In this document: positions 21,528 through 32,317 of the stretch, in pieces
Layout of the letters: each line of letters starts with the position of its first letter
Position numbering within the stretch: position 1 is the first letter of the stretch
Assembly: GCA_949752745.1 (NCBI GenBank)
Contig: OX457031.1
Span: forward strand, 46,953,257 to 47,017,256
Origin: Protula sp. h YS-2021
Lineage: Eukaryota; Annelida; Polychaeta; Sabellida; Serpulidae
DNA length: 64,000 nucleotides
Direction: 5' to 3'
The notes under the pieces: generated by a model
What the model was told of the DNA's origin: nothing
Databases searched by the model: none
What the model saw: the letters and a program-made list of their open reading frames with translations, nothing else
Made by a program: the position numbers and the translations under genes

Positions 21528-24500
21528 AAGGGACGAGGAGAGAATAGTCCCTCCACGCGAGGAGTGTATGCACACACCGTGTTACTGCGAGGAGAACGTG
21601 TGGAAGCTATGTGAGCGAATCAGCAAAGGCGACGCCGCGTGCCTGCAGGGCGCATGCGCCGTCTTCATATCCAACCACAACAGGTATTCCCAGCTGTAAT
21701 CCTTCGTATATAACCACACCGGGTACCCCCAAATGTCATCCTTCATATCCACTCACAACAAGTACTCCCAAATATCCTCCTTCATATCCACCCACAACAG
21801 GTACCCCCAACTGTAATCCTTTATATACAACCACAGTAGAGCTCCCAAATATCATCTTTCATATCTAACCACAACAAGTACTCCCAAATGTCCTCCTTCA
21901 TATCCATCCAAACCAGGTACCCCTAACTTCCAGCGTTCATGTCCAACCACATGGCTCCAACTGTCATCCTTCATATCCATCCATATCTTGTATCCCAAAC
22001 TGAGATCCTTCACAGCCAGCCACAATAGATAACCCCAACTGTCATCCTTCACAGCCAGCAACAATAGATAACCCCAACTGTCATCCTTCACAGCCAGCAA
22101 CAATAGATAACCCCAACTGTCATCCTTCACAGCCAGCCACAAGAGATATCCCCAGCTGTCATCCATCACACCCAGTCACAACAGATACCCCAGCTGTCAT
22201 CCTTCACACCCAGCCACGACAGATACCCCAGCTGTCATCCTTCACACCCAGCCACAACAGATACCCAAACTGTCATCCTTTACAGTCAGCCACAACAGAT
22301 ACCCCCAACTGTCATCCTTCACAGTCAGCCACAACAGATACCCCAACTGTCATCCTTCACAGTCAACCTCAACAGGTACCCCCAACTGTCATCCTTCACA
22401 GTCAGCCACAACAGATACCCCCAACTGTCATCCTTCACAGTCAGCCACAACAGATACCCTCAAGTGTCATCCTTCACAGCCAGCCACAACAGATGCCCTC
22501 AAGTGTCATCCTTCACAGCCAGCCACAACAGATGCCCTCAATTGTCGTCCTTCACAGCCAGCCACAACAGATGCCCCCAACTGTCATCCTTCACAGTCAG
22601 CCACAACAGGTACTCCCAGCTGTCATCCTTCACACCCAGCCACAACAGGTACTCCCAGCTGTCATCCTTCACAGTCAGCCACAACAGATACGCCCAAGTG
22701 TCATCCTTCACAGTCAGCCTCAACAGGTATTCCCAGCTGTCATCCTTCATAGTGGCCACAACAGGTACTTACAACTGTCATTCTACGCATCAAACCACGA
22801 AAGGTAAAAATTTGAGGCAGACTCATAACAGGAATATGAAGTTTAAAATCAAATTTGTTTGTTTCTAGAATGATTCCAATATGGCAGCAGCGCTCGAGTA
22901 AGGACAAGGACGGCGTTGTGGTATGGGACTATCACGTGATACTGGTTGCTAGGCACCAGCGCAGCCGGCGCCATTTTGTTTATGACCTGGACAGGTTAGC
23001 TTTCATTTCCAATGAGCATATTGTCTACGATTTAATCCATGACGTTTATTCACCGAGAGACTGTGGTTTACCAAGACTCTATAAAGACTTTACATTCAGA
23101 TCCCCACTGCCCAACCTCCTCCTTTCATGAGTAACAAAAGTAACCAACAAAAAAAAAAAAAAAACGAACCACGAAAATATCGGTGCATATCTTTTGATTC
23201 TAAACCAAATAATGGTGACCAATTTAAAAAATATAACTGCTAGGAAAGTTATTGTGATGAGGTTAGGGAATCTTTGTTTGCAGCATTCTCTTCATATTAC
23301 GCATTGACTATTCTTGCGCTGTTTGTATTCTCGGCGAGTCGAAAATTCGATTTTTTATTGTGTATATTTCAGCAAACTCAGTTTTCCGTGTGACTTTGAC
23401 CAGTACGTGGTCGAGGCGATACGCAGTGAGGATGCGATGGCCGCACCGTACAGGAGACTGTTCCGCGTCGTGCCCGCCGAGCGCTACCTCGCGACCTTTG
23501 CGTCAGATCGGAGTCACATGCTGAAGGTAATTGAGCAGAAACTAGAGCCGCATTTCGCTAACGAAATGCTAAACACTTGACAAAAATTAAAACACAAAAA
23601 TACTTTTTTCAATGGGTTATTTCTTGAATACAACAACATGCATACAGTGTTATACAACTATGTACAGAGCTTATGGCACAGCATGTATGCGGCTTATAAT
23701 ATTCTAAAAAAATCGGACCACTGTCAAAGAAAAACTCCATAGGCATACGCTGTGTTACCTGTTTACGCAGTGGGAGCTCGCACTCTTTTTACATGGCGTT
23801 TTAACAAAGAAAACGAAATCGAAGACGAAAATAAAAAGTGGCATGCACACGTTCAGATCAAGGTCTTCATAAGTCCCAAGTTTCATGGTCCTAGGGCCCA
23901 TAGTGTCAGAGAAGAAGACACAAAAAATAGGAAAAAGTGTTAAGAAGAAAAAAAAAGAACGAACGGTTGCTCATATAACCCTTGCAAGCTAACAGCTTGT
24001 CAAGTGTTCAATAAAGACCTTGTGCTTAGGGTAATGTGCGGAGTGAGGCAGTCACATATTTAAAGTAAAGTGAGGGGGTGTCGCAGCCACATGCTTGGAG
24101 TAAAATGAGGGGATGTCGCAGCAACATGCTTAAAGTAAGGTGAGATGTGAGACAACACATGTTTAAAGTAAGGCAAGGGTGAATAAGTCACATGCTTAAA
24201 GTAAGTGAGAGGTGAGAATCCACATGCTTATAGTAGTGGGGGGGGGGGGGCGGTGAGGTAGCCACATGCTTAAGTTAAGGTGATGAGTGAGACAGCCAGT
24301 TGCTGGGATTAATTTGGCGGGCAGGGTGAGGCAGCCACATGCTTACAGTAAGACCTCCCTGTTTACACCGAAACTGATAGGGTATTCACTATGCAGAAGC
24401 ATTCACATACGCAAGCTGAATACCATAATGACAGCTTCAGATTGAAAAAAAAGACAATCAAAAGATAAATGAAATGCGTCACTCGTTAGAGGTTGTTCTC

Positions 24501-24838
24501 TGAGCAGAGGAAGTCTCCAACAGGTTTGCTTTTTATTTTGCATCCTGAGAGATTAACAGACTAAAAACGCGAAAAAATTGAATTTTCGCTAGTTTTCATT
24601 ATTCCAGAAAATGTTGTTTGCACAGAAAAATAGTTTATATCTATGAATTCCTGTGCAATTTGTTCAGGAGGACAAGAAAACATACATGGCCACGCCACCA
24701 CCCTACCCCGCCATCAGCACGCCAGAGTCACGGAATAACATCCAGGACTTCATATCCATGGCCGCCAGCAACCAGTACGGCGCAGTGCTGAATCTGGAGC
24801 AACTGAGGAATAAATTCTCCGGAGACTCGTCGCCGTGA
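21528..24838 (+). CDS. NTAQ1: NTAQ1, protein N-terminal glutamine amidohydrolase (four exons, first codons not found)
   Basis: NTAQ1 deamidates N-terminal Gln to Glu, feeding proteins into the Arg/N-degron pathway. Exons: 21528-21683, 22869-22994, 23373-23526, 24668-24838, with consistent phases and AG/GT sites. The catalytic triad is visible: Cys in [13 protein letters not shown], His in VVVWDYHVI, Asp in FVYDLD. Other family blocks are [20 protein letters not shown] and [18 protein letters not shown]. About 201 residues are recovered against 205 in human. IVPPREEC upstream of the first Met (ATG 21568) aligns with human PPRDAC, so the true start lies further upstream in an unseen short exon; a TAA at 21523 and an AAAG acceptor at 21524-21527 support that. 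Introns after the exons ending at 21683 and 23526 contain donor-like minisatellites. Called from homology and splice signals. Confidence 0.93.
21663..22790 (+). repeat. 39-bp minisatellite copied from an NTAQ1 exon end and its splice donor
   Basis: About 29 copies of a 39-bp unit: gtcatccttcacagycagcc, then acaacag, then rtacycccarct. The exon ends GTCTTCATATCCAACCACAA then CAG and the donor GTATTCCCAGCT, so the unit is the last ~23 exon bases plus the donor and 9-10 intron bases. Read in the exon's frame, many copies give SSFTASHNR, mirroring VFISNHNR at the exon end. Copies at 22020-22500 mostly have ATA in place of GTA (donor lost), while copies near both edges keep GTA. The 39-bp period (13 codons) creates spurious frames. 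Confidence 0.95.
23530..24005. mobile_element. Dispersed element, copy A, with hairpin-bearing ends
   Basis: It shares ~480 bases with an inverted copy at 44575-45238. The left end has a hairpin gcatttcg/cgaaatgc at 23550-23569 and the right end a caagct/agcttg hairpin near 23983-23999. Internal shared phrases include caatgggttatttct, cttataatattctaaaaaa and gccgcatttcg. It begins about 4-10 bases after the NTAQ1 exon 3 donor and ends just before the ~35-bp array. Class unknown; no coding capacity. Confidence 0.7.
24035..24350 (+). repeat. ~35-bp array resembling the NTAQ1 exon 3 splice donor
   Basis: About eight units with cagccacatgcttaaagtaa then ggtgag. Exon 3 ends AGTCACATGCTGAAG with donor GTAATTGAG. 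Aligned over ~21 bases, about 17 match, on the same strand and across the GT. The array is 500 bases from the exon, but nearly all of that gap is the element at 23530-24005. Confidence 0.7.
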
Positions 24839-25179
24839 TTTTTTTTCGCCTACTCTTCATGTTTTAATGCGATTCTGTGATATGACTAAAGTGTTTTACA
24901 CTTAACTTTATCAGTATCAAATATCTGATATCAAATTGTATATATTGAATGGTGTGTATTAATACGGGAATATATTTATTTTGTTTTTGCATTTCACTGA
25001 ATACAGTTGGAGGTGTAATAACGATACTCGACCCAGTATTTCTTGTGGAGTACCGTAAGGGAGGGGAGCCATAGAAAAAGTACGTAGGCTGGGAAGCGTG
25101 GGAGGGGATAGTGGGATGCGACTTAAGGCTGTGCGTATGCAAGTTGTTTTATCAATTATACCTTCCTCCCCACCCCGGA

Positions 25180-25740
25180 CGAGGCATAATGTACGTGTGT
25201 AGTGTGTCAGTCTGTGGTGAACAAAATGATGTGTGCAGGATATCTCGAGAACGAAAAGTCGGATCGATGTGTGTTACATTATTAAAGCAGGCGTATGACG
25301 TCATTGCGGAAAATCTTGTACGCAAAATTACTCTTGTCTGCAAAATATCTCAATCACGAAAAGTTGTATCAGCTTCAAATTTTATACGAGTATTCGTTGG
25401 GTCATCCGGGCGGTTGTGTCGACTTTTGACTGATGCAGCCATATTTAGTAAGACGTTTGACGTCATTACGTTAATATCTTATTTGTAAGGTTTCTCAGCT
25501 GCTGAGTATCGGATGAAGTTGAAACTCTGGAATGTTGCTTGGTGTGTCCGAGAGATTATGTCAAATTTTGGCTAGAGTAGAAGAAATGAAAACCGCATAT
25601 GACGTCAGTGGGTGAACAAATACCTCTAAATCGGAAAGTCGGTCCAATTTCAAGCCTGATGTTATAATTCCTTGGATGAGTCGCATGATTTTGTTAAATA
25701 TTGAACTCATATAGAAAATTTTAAAAAAGGCGCCTTTGCG
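25180..25740. repeat. Degenerate tandem repeats with atatctcgagaacgaaaagt phrase
   Basis: Phrases like atatctcnanaacgaaaagt and cagcttcaaattt, with tatgacgtcattgcg, recur near 25239, 25344 and 25618. No gene seen between NTAQ1 and this block. Confidence 0.6.
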
Positions 25741-26119
25741 TAAAAAGTATTATGTGATCTATTTGTAGTCGCTGAATCCAACACCACCTCCTCCCCAACT
25801 TTTCCCGTTTTGTGGGCTCTTTTTTAACTGAGCAAAGTTATTAACTACGCTTGGGATTTCAGTGTTTTGTAGAAGATTCTCGAATGTTCCTGCATTCTTT
25901 AAACATACTTAAAAACATTGACAACACAACTATTGATTTATGACTCTTTCTTACAATGCCTGTTATTGGCCTTTTTGTGCGCTGCTCATCTACAGCTGTT
26001 ACGTAATATGTCACTCAATGAGGGGTCAGTGTCAGTTGTGGTGGGTGCATTATGGGGCTTTTATCTGCAATAGCAGGCTGGGATGTAGGAGTGTCAACAC
26101 ACATGACATATTTGATTCA

Positions 26120-26275
26120 GGGGGATGTTTGAGGAATATATTATATATATTATATATATATATTATATATATATTATGTATATTATATGTATTATATTAT
26201 AATTTCCTGTTAACACCGTATTATTTAAAATAAGAATTCTGAGGCAAATAAGAAACCAGATATTTTTAGACCACA
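26120..26275 (-). repeat. Dispersed (TA)n-linked repeat, copy 1
   Basis: On the minus strand: agaaaccagata complement, gaattcttattttaaataat then acgg, then a (TA)-rich run and tgatycagggrgatgtttga. Same order as copies at 29335 and 50640. Confidence 0.75.
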
Positions 26276-26289
26276 ACCGGGCGAGCCCG

Positions 26290-26880
26290 GGGGGGTCTAT
26301 CTGATTGCCCTCCGTCCGTCCGTCCGTGTGTCGTACCTTGGATGCTGTTTTGTTTCCACGCAAGTTCTCCAAAGCTATTTAGCTTAGGCATATGCAACCT
26401 TGCACAGTGCAAATATATATATTTAAATTGTGCAACGTCGTGTTATTTTTCTTTAATCGGCTAAAAATTGCCAAAATGGCGACTTGTCAAAAATTGTGAT
26501 ATTTTGTGATAACTGCAATGTAAAACTTGGGTGCATTTTACGCGAGATCTCCAAAACTATTAATCCTAGGCATATGCTACCTTGCACAGTGAAAATATAT
26601 ATATTCAAGTTGTGCAACGTTGTGTTATTTTTCAAATCGGCCAAAAAGTTCCAAAATGGCGACTTGTCAAAAATTGTGATCTCTTTAGATAACTGCAATG
26701 TAAGCCTTGGGTGCTTACCACGCGAGTTCTTCGAAACTATTTATCTCAGGCATATGCTACCTTGCATAGTGAATATATATATATTGAAGTTGTGCAACGT
26801 CGTATTATTTTTCAAATTGGTCAAAAATTGCAAAAAATAACGACTTGTAAAAAAATTGTGATTTTTTTTAACCCAACCGA
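26290..26880. repeat. 181-bp tandem array (three copies) with (tccg)n header
   Basis: A ccgtccgtccgtccgtgtgt header at 26311 is followed by monomers in which catatgctaccttgcacag recurs at 26389, 26571 and 26751 (steps 182 and 180). The core phrase gtgcaacgtcgtgttattttt then aatcgg, ccaaaaattg and ccaaaatggcgac is shared with the array at 42440. Confidence 0.9.
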
Positions 26881-28129
26881 CTTATGTCGGACTTATGTCG
26901 GACTGGGTTAGTCGTATCACTATAGGGGGCTAGAATGTGTGTGCGTATGTGCGTATGTTAAACTTTAAAATGCTACTGCTCCTGCAGTTTTGCTCCAATC
27001 GTTTTGATTTTAGGCAGAAATGTTCACTGGGTGGTCCCGCACCTGGCTATTACTCTTTTTGACGATTGACGAAACACTGACAAAATGGCGGCACTTTTTG
27101 TGCCCGTTTTGACCCATTTTTAATACGCTGCTCCTCCTACAGTCCTACACCAATCGTCTAGAATACCCATATTGTTGGCGCTAAGGGTTATACCATTGTA
27201 AGTGCGATATAAATGTGTTAATAATAATAATAATAATAATAATAATTAGATGTTACGCGGGGATGTTCCCGGGGGGGGGGGGGGCGGAGGTTCGACTACC
27301 AGAGTATTATTTTTTTCGCGGTTCGCCAAAAACTGCCGAGTTCTGAAGTTTTTCAAAAACTGGAATAAATGGTAGTGAATAACTGAATTGTCAAACCATT
27401 CATTTCTCTCAGTCTTTTTCAAATAGTTATAAAGTTTTAATCGAAAGTTTCTTAGGTGGTTCTCCACCTGGACTTTGCTTTTTTCGCAAATGACAAAAAA
27501 TGCCGAAATGGTGGAATTTTAAAAATTTTGTAAAATTGTGTAAATGTCGGTAAATACGTGAATCGTCAAAACCCAACCTCTCCAACATCCCTTTTCGGGT
27601 AGCTTCCAAATTCGAATTAAATGCATTTTACATACTTCATTTTTTGGACTAACAGTATTCGTTTCAGAGTTTTTCTCTCTTTCCTTGTTTGGTAACTCGG
27701 CTGGGTCATGTCCTTGGACATGCTTGTTAGATAACTGTAGTGTAACACTTGGGGGCTTTTGTACGCGAGTTCAGTGATTGTTATCGTTTAGTCAATCACA
27801 GTGTTCGGTTGGAGTTTGCGCCCTCGACGATGGCTTGTTTGGTAGGCTGTTCCGAAATAAACTATTGATAAATCGAATATCGCAGAAATGGAACTTTTTA
27901 ATTATTTCATCATTTTAGGTGGCAGAACTTTTTAAACAACTTATATTCTTGACTTCTATACTTAGAAAAATGTGAAAAAAATTGAAAAAACAAATAAATC
28001 TTTGAAAATACAAATTTTCGAGAGGTTATTCAATACTGAACTACCGACATGTAAATAAAAAGCCAAATAACAATTCAAATTCTAATATTTCTATTTTCAT
28101 TTCGCCAAAAGATCAGAATTTATTTGTTT
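26881..28129. other. Intergenic, diverged repeats and a (TAA)n tract; no gene
   Basis: A (taa)n run is at 27222-27246, preceded by gtgcgatataaatgtgtt, the sort of tail seen on invertebrate SINE/LINE copies. A paired phrase aacccaaccgacttatgtcg starts near 26870. G-run at 27271-27284. No exon recognised. Confidence 0.5.
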
Positions 28130-29278
28130 ATTCCCCACAGATGGGGAATATATGCGATCGACCGCGTGTCTGTGGGTCTGTCGGTCGGTCTGTCATCAAA
28201 AGCTTGTTAACACGATAACTTAAAAAGTCCTTCAAGGATTTTCATTAAACTTGGTATGTAGCTTCTATGGGAACAAACACAGATCGGTATTGTAAATGGG
28301 CCAGGTTCGTCCAAGGAAAATGGACCAACTGGACTTAGAAAATTTCAGCTCTTGATTGACTATTGTGTGAGCTTGTTAACCCGAAAACTTAAAAACTCCT
28401 GCAAGGATTTTCATGAAACTTGATATGTAGCTTCTATGGGAACAAACACAGATCGGTATTGTAAATGGGCGAGTTTCGTCCAAGGAAAATGGACCAGCTG
28501 GACTTAGAACATTTCAGCTCTTGATTGACTATTTTGTGAGCTTGTTAACACGATAACTTAAAAACTCCTGCAAGGATTTTCATGAAACTTGATATGTAGC
28601 TTCTATGGGAATAAACACAGATCGGTATTGTAAATGGGCGAGTTTCGTCCAAGGAAAATGGACCAACTGGACTTAAAAAATTTCAGCTCTTGATTGACTA
28701 TTGTGTGAGCTTGTTAACCCTAAAACTTAAAAACTCCTGCAAGGATTTTCATGAAACTTGATATGTAGCTTCTATGGGAACAAACACAGATCGGTATTGT
28801 AAATGGGCGAGTTTCGTCCAAGGAAAATGGACCAGCTGGACTTAGAACATTTCAGCTCTTGATTGACTATTTTGTGAGCTTGTTAACACGATAACTTAAA
28901 AACTCCTGCAAGGATTTTCATGAAACTTGATATGTAGCTTCTATGGGAATAAACACAGATCGGTATTGTAAATGGGCGAGTTTCGTCCAAGGAAAATGGA
29001 CCAGCTGGACTTAGAAAATTTCAGCTCTTGATTGACTGTTGTGTGAGCTTGTTAACACGATAACTTAAAAACCCCTGCAAGGATTTTCATGAAACTTGAT
29101 ATGTAGCTTCTATGGGAACAAAGACAGATCGGTATTGTGAATGGGCGAGGTTCGTCCAAGGAAAATGGACCAACTGAACTTCGAAAATTTCAGCTCGTGA
29201 TTGATTATTGATGACCGTATTTAACTGATGGGGGGGGGGGGGCTGTGGGGAATATGTGGGCTATGCACACTGCTCTAG
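28130..29278. mobile_element. 1.15-kb element with 11-bp inverted ends holding a 169-bp array
   Basis: ATTCCCCACAG at 28130-28140 is inverted at 29243-29253 (CTGTGGGGAAT). Next comes a gtctgtcggtcggtctgtc header, then six units of exactly 169 bp: gcttgttaac recurs at 28202, 28371, 28540, 28709, 28878 and 29047. Alternate units share variants (cacgataac versus cccnaaaac; gggaataaac versus gggaacaaac), so the repeat is a 338-bp dimer. A partial copy with the same right end is at 51553-51735. Confidence 0.8.
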
Positions 29279-29334
29279 TTTAAGTTATTTTCACCCTTTG
29301 GTGCAAGGAAGATAAACATTATTGATGTATTTGA

Positions 29335-29530
29335 CATTCGAATCATAGGTAGCCTATTCCGGAATAGCCTACCAAAAAATGTCTGGTTTGTAATTTGCTT
29401 TAGAATTCTTATTTTAAATAATACGGCGTTTATAATTGATCCAGGGAGATGTTTGAGGAATAACTTGTATATATTATGTATATTATATACATTATAATAT
29501 ATTATTATATTGTATAATATATTATCATAA
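29335..29530 (+). repeat. Dispersed (TA)n-linked repeat, copy 2
   Basis: Contains ctattccggaatag (palindrome), then ctggtttgtaatttgctt, agaattcttattttaaataa, tacgg and tgatccagggagatgtttga, ending in a TA-rich run. Matches copies at 26120 (inverted) and 50640. Confidence 0.8.
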
Positions 29531-30079
29531 ATATATATTTCTTTTTTTTTTTTTTTGCTGGGAGGGGGCATTAAATTGGCCGCCTGCACCCACATCGTAG
29601 CTATGTCGCACTTGTGTTATATTTATTAAGATTATATTTGTATGTTTTTGCTGCATCTTTGTACTGAACTTCATGTAGGAAATCTACTGGACTCGTTTTT
29701 TTTTCATATATTATCCTGGCTTGAGGCTGGGGCTTAGTATCCCCAGGGGAGATCTGTGCCGCAAAAATCTTTAGCTTGCCTATGGGTTGCAACTTTCTGC
29801 CAAATATCAGCTTTCAAATGCCGTCAGGTGAATGTAAGGGATATTATATTTCTGATTTGTTGCTCAAAAGTCTCCAAAATGCAATTAAATGAAACATGAA
29901 ATTGTTGTAATTAGTTTTCAAAAACTCCAAAGTCGTCGTCCCGATGACTACTAATAATGCTAACATTGTGTGTCATTCCCACTTGCAAACAAAGTTTGCA
30001 AGTGGGTATGCTTTGCTAAGAATTCTGGCTGTTTATTGTTTTCTTTTTTTTCATCGACGTAGGACGATAGATTTAGGCA
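29531..30079. other. Intergenic; contains a repeat shared with 38815-38890
   Basis: The complement of 29760-29800 (ctgatatttggcagaaagtt then gcaacccatag) recurs at 38828-38860. A paired phrase ttgcaagtgggtatgctttg is near 29995. No gene. Confidence 0.5.
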
Positions 30080-30600
30080 CAGAGATAAAGGGTGATCAGA
30101 TGTCGTGAAATCCGCAAATTATTTTTACCTTAACTATCAAGGTCAAGGTCAAATGGAGGACAAAGTATTATTGACCTCAAAGTGGTTTCCAGAGAACTCC
30201 TACAGGGTTTGCCGTAGAAGGACGGCATTTGGCAGAGATATAGAGGGTAATGAGTGTCGTGAAACCTTCAAGGTCAAGGTCAAATTGAGGTCAAAATATT
30301 TTCAAGCCCCTATTCATCACGAAAAATGGCTGGAAATAGCGCTCAAATTCTTGTTTCAACACGTGTACGGTGTCAGTACGCAGTAACATCGTGGACTGAA
30401 CCTCGACATTCAGGGTCAAGGTCATGTGACCTGTCTATAATACGTTAGAGAAAGATTGACCATTATCTCGAAAACGATTAGACATAGAGCAATTTTGAGC
30501 TTATTTTCGACCCTTTGGGCCTAAAAGACGTCATACACATTGCGTCGCAAATGCTGCACCAGAACACCTGTCGGGGACATTGTGAATTGCCACATCATGT
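30080..30600. repeat. Diverged repeat units carrying tandem AGGTCA half-sites
   Basis: Two to three loose copies of a unit with gagatanagggtaatgagtg, tcgtgaaa and tcaaggtcaaggtcaaat (30138, 30268, 30409). tcaaggtcaaggtca is an extended nuclear-receptor half-site repeated with no gap. Similar phrases occur at 19690, 19900 and 52608. Confidence 0.6.
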
Positions 30601-30810
30601 ATGAGATGTAGTGTGACTGCGGTCTGTAGATTTCAGTGCCACGATGCTGTAGCAGAAAATGTTACAGCACAAGCCACAATACGCCGTACACTGTTACTGA
30701 TGTGTCAACCAGCAATACCTCGGTATCCGAGCTCCCAATAAAATCTTGGCATCCCTTGCATATCACTGTGCCTTCTATAAAGCAAATTCACTTCTGTCAA
30801 GCAAGTTCAA

Positions 30811-31035
30811 AATGCCGAGGTTGTCTAACGTGCAAAGAGCACAAATTATTGGTCAGTTTGACGTATCGGGTCAGACAGCAGCAACAATTGCACGACGCTT
30901 TTGAGTTGCTAAATCGACAGTCACTCGTCTGAGGCAGAAGTCCCAGCTGACGAATGACGTTACCGATCTGCCACGGCCAGGAAGACCACGAGTCACAAAA
31001 CGAAGGGAAGACTGGCTGATAACGTGCACCGCTAA
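30811..31035 (+). pseudogene. Tc1-like transposase, N-terminal half (split by insertion)
   Basis: From ATG 30811: MPRLSNVQRAQIIGQFDVSG then QTAATIARRF, a stop, VAKSTVTRLRQKSQ and DLPRPGRPRVTKRREDWLI. This is the bipartite helix-turn-helix DNA-binding region with the GRPR-type linker. One stop codon (TGA near 30901) interrupts it. The matching catalytic half resumes at ~37690, so 6.6 kb has been inserted between the two. Confidence 0.85.
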
Positions 31036-31224
31036 AATCGCTTGCAAACGGGTGCGTTACAGTGTGCTTACGTTTCTTTTGGTGCGTGTATGTGCTTGTT
31101 TTGGGGTAGCGCGTGTGCGTGGGAGCGTTTCAGTGCGTGTATGTGTGCTCTTGTGAAGTTCGGTGAGGTTGAGTGAAGTCCACTGAAGTTCAGTGAAGTC
31201 CAGTATAATAGAATGAAGTTCATT

Positions 31225-32143
31225 AGGATCGCTCATGGGTTGCTATGAGATGGGTCAAGATCAAGAAAAGCCATGGACCAAGATGGGCCGAATGGGTCAA
31301 CATATCTACCATGGGTCAAGTTGGGTCGTGATGTGACGAGATGGGCCACGATGTGTCCCGATGGTCCGGATGAGTCATAATGGGCCAGACGGGTCATAAT
31401 GGGCCATGGTGGGTAAAGTTGGGCCAAATGGATGAACATTGACCTTGACGGATCGAGATGGATCATAAGGGGCCCAGTTGGGACAAGACAACACAAGTCG
31501 AGCCGAGATGGGCACATGTATAAAATGGACCACATGGCTCAACATGGGCCGAGATGAGTGAAAATGGGCACATGGGTCAAGATGGGACATTATGGGCAGA
31601 CATGTTGAGATGGGCCGAAATTTGCCCGCGTGAAGGACTAAGATGAGCAGAATTAGTCTTGAGGATCATAGTTTGGTCCATCTTGATAAAAAAATGACAC
31701 ATTTTTCCATCCTGCTCACTATGGCCCAATCCGACCCATCATGGCCCATCTTGTCTCATCATGGCCCAGCTTTATCAAGTATGGCCCATGTTGACCCGTC
31801 AAGCAAATTTTCGCCCTTTTCAGCTCATCTTAGCCCATCAGTGCTCATTTTGACCCATGTGGCCATTTTAATCCAACTCGACCCATGTGGGTCATTCTGA
31901 CCCATCTTGACCCATGTGGCCCATCTTGACCCATATGGCCCATCTTGACTCATGTGTCCCATTTTGTGTCATGCTGTCCCATGTTTGCCTATCTTTACCC
32001 ATCATAGCCCTTCTTGACCCATCCGGCCCATCACTGTTCATGGTGACCCAGAATGACCTATCTTGGCCCCTTAAAACCATCACTGCCCGGACTGACTCAT
32101 CTTGTCCTTCCTGGCCCATCTTGTCCCATTCTGACCCATCCGG
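31225..32143. repeat. Fold-back minisatellite of tggcccatcttgaccc units
   Basis: 31225-31640 is made of atgggtcaagatgggcc-type units and 31690-32143 of the reverse complement (gacccatcttggcccat). The two halves therefore form an inverted repeat with ~420-450-bp arms about a centre near 31640-31690. The LINE at 32153-37633 lies inside the right arm, whose last piece is at 37634-37665. Confidence 0.88.
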
Positions 32144-32317
32144 CTCATCATGTTAGTTAGTTATTTGATTGGTTTAACGACACCGCCAACCTGTTGCAGG
32201 TCATATTGTGTCATTCCTGGTAACTTTGTCGAATTTATACTTTATTGATTAAAAATGATTATAAAATAAAATCTTAAATATACTAAAAAATATACTAAAA
32301 ATAGACTTAATGGTAGT

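Noticed and set aside
22464..22868. 134-codon SHNR-repeat protein
   Set aside because: 39-bp intronic array inside NTAQ1; its likeness to the exon is due to duplication of the splice junction.
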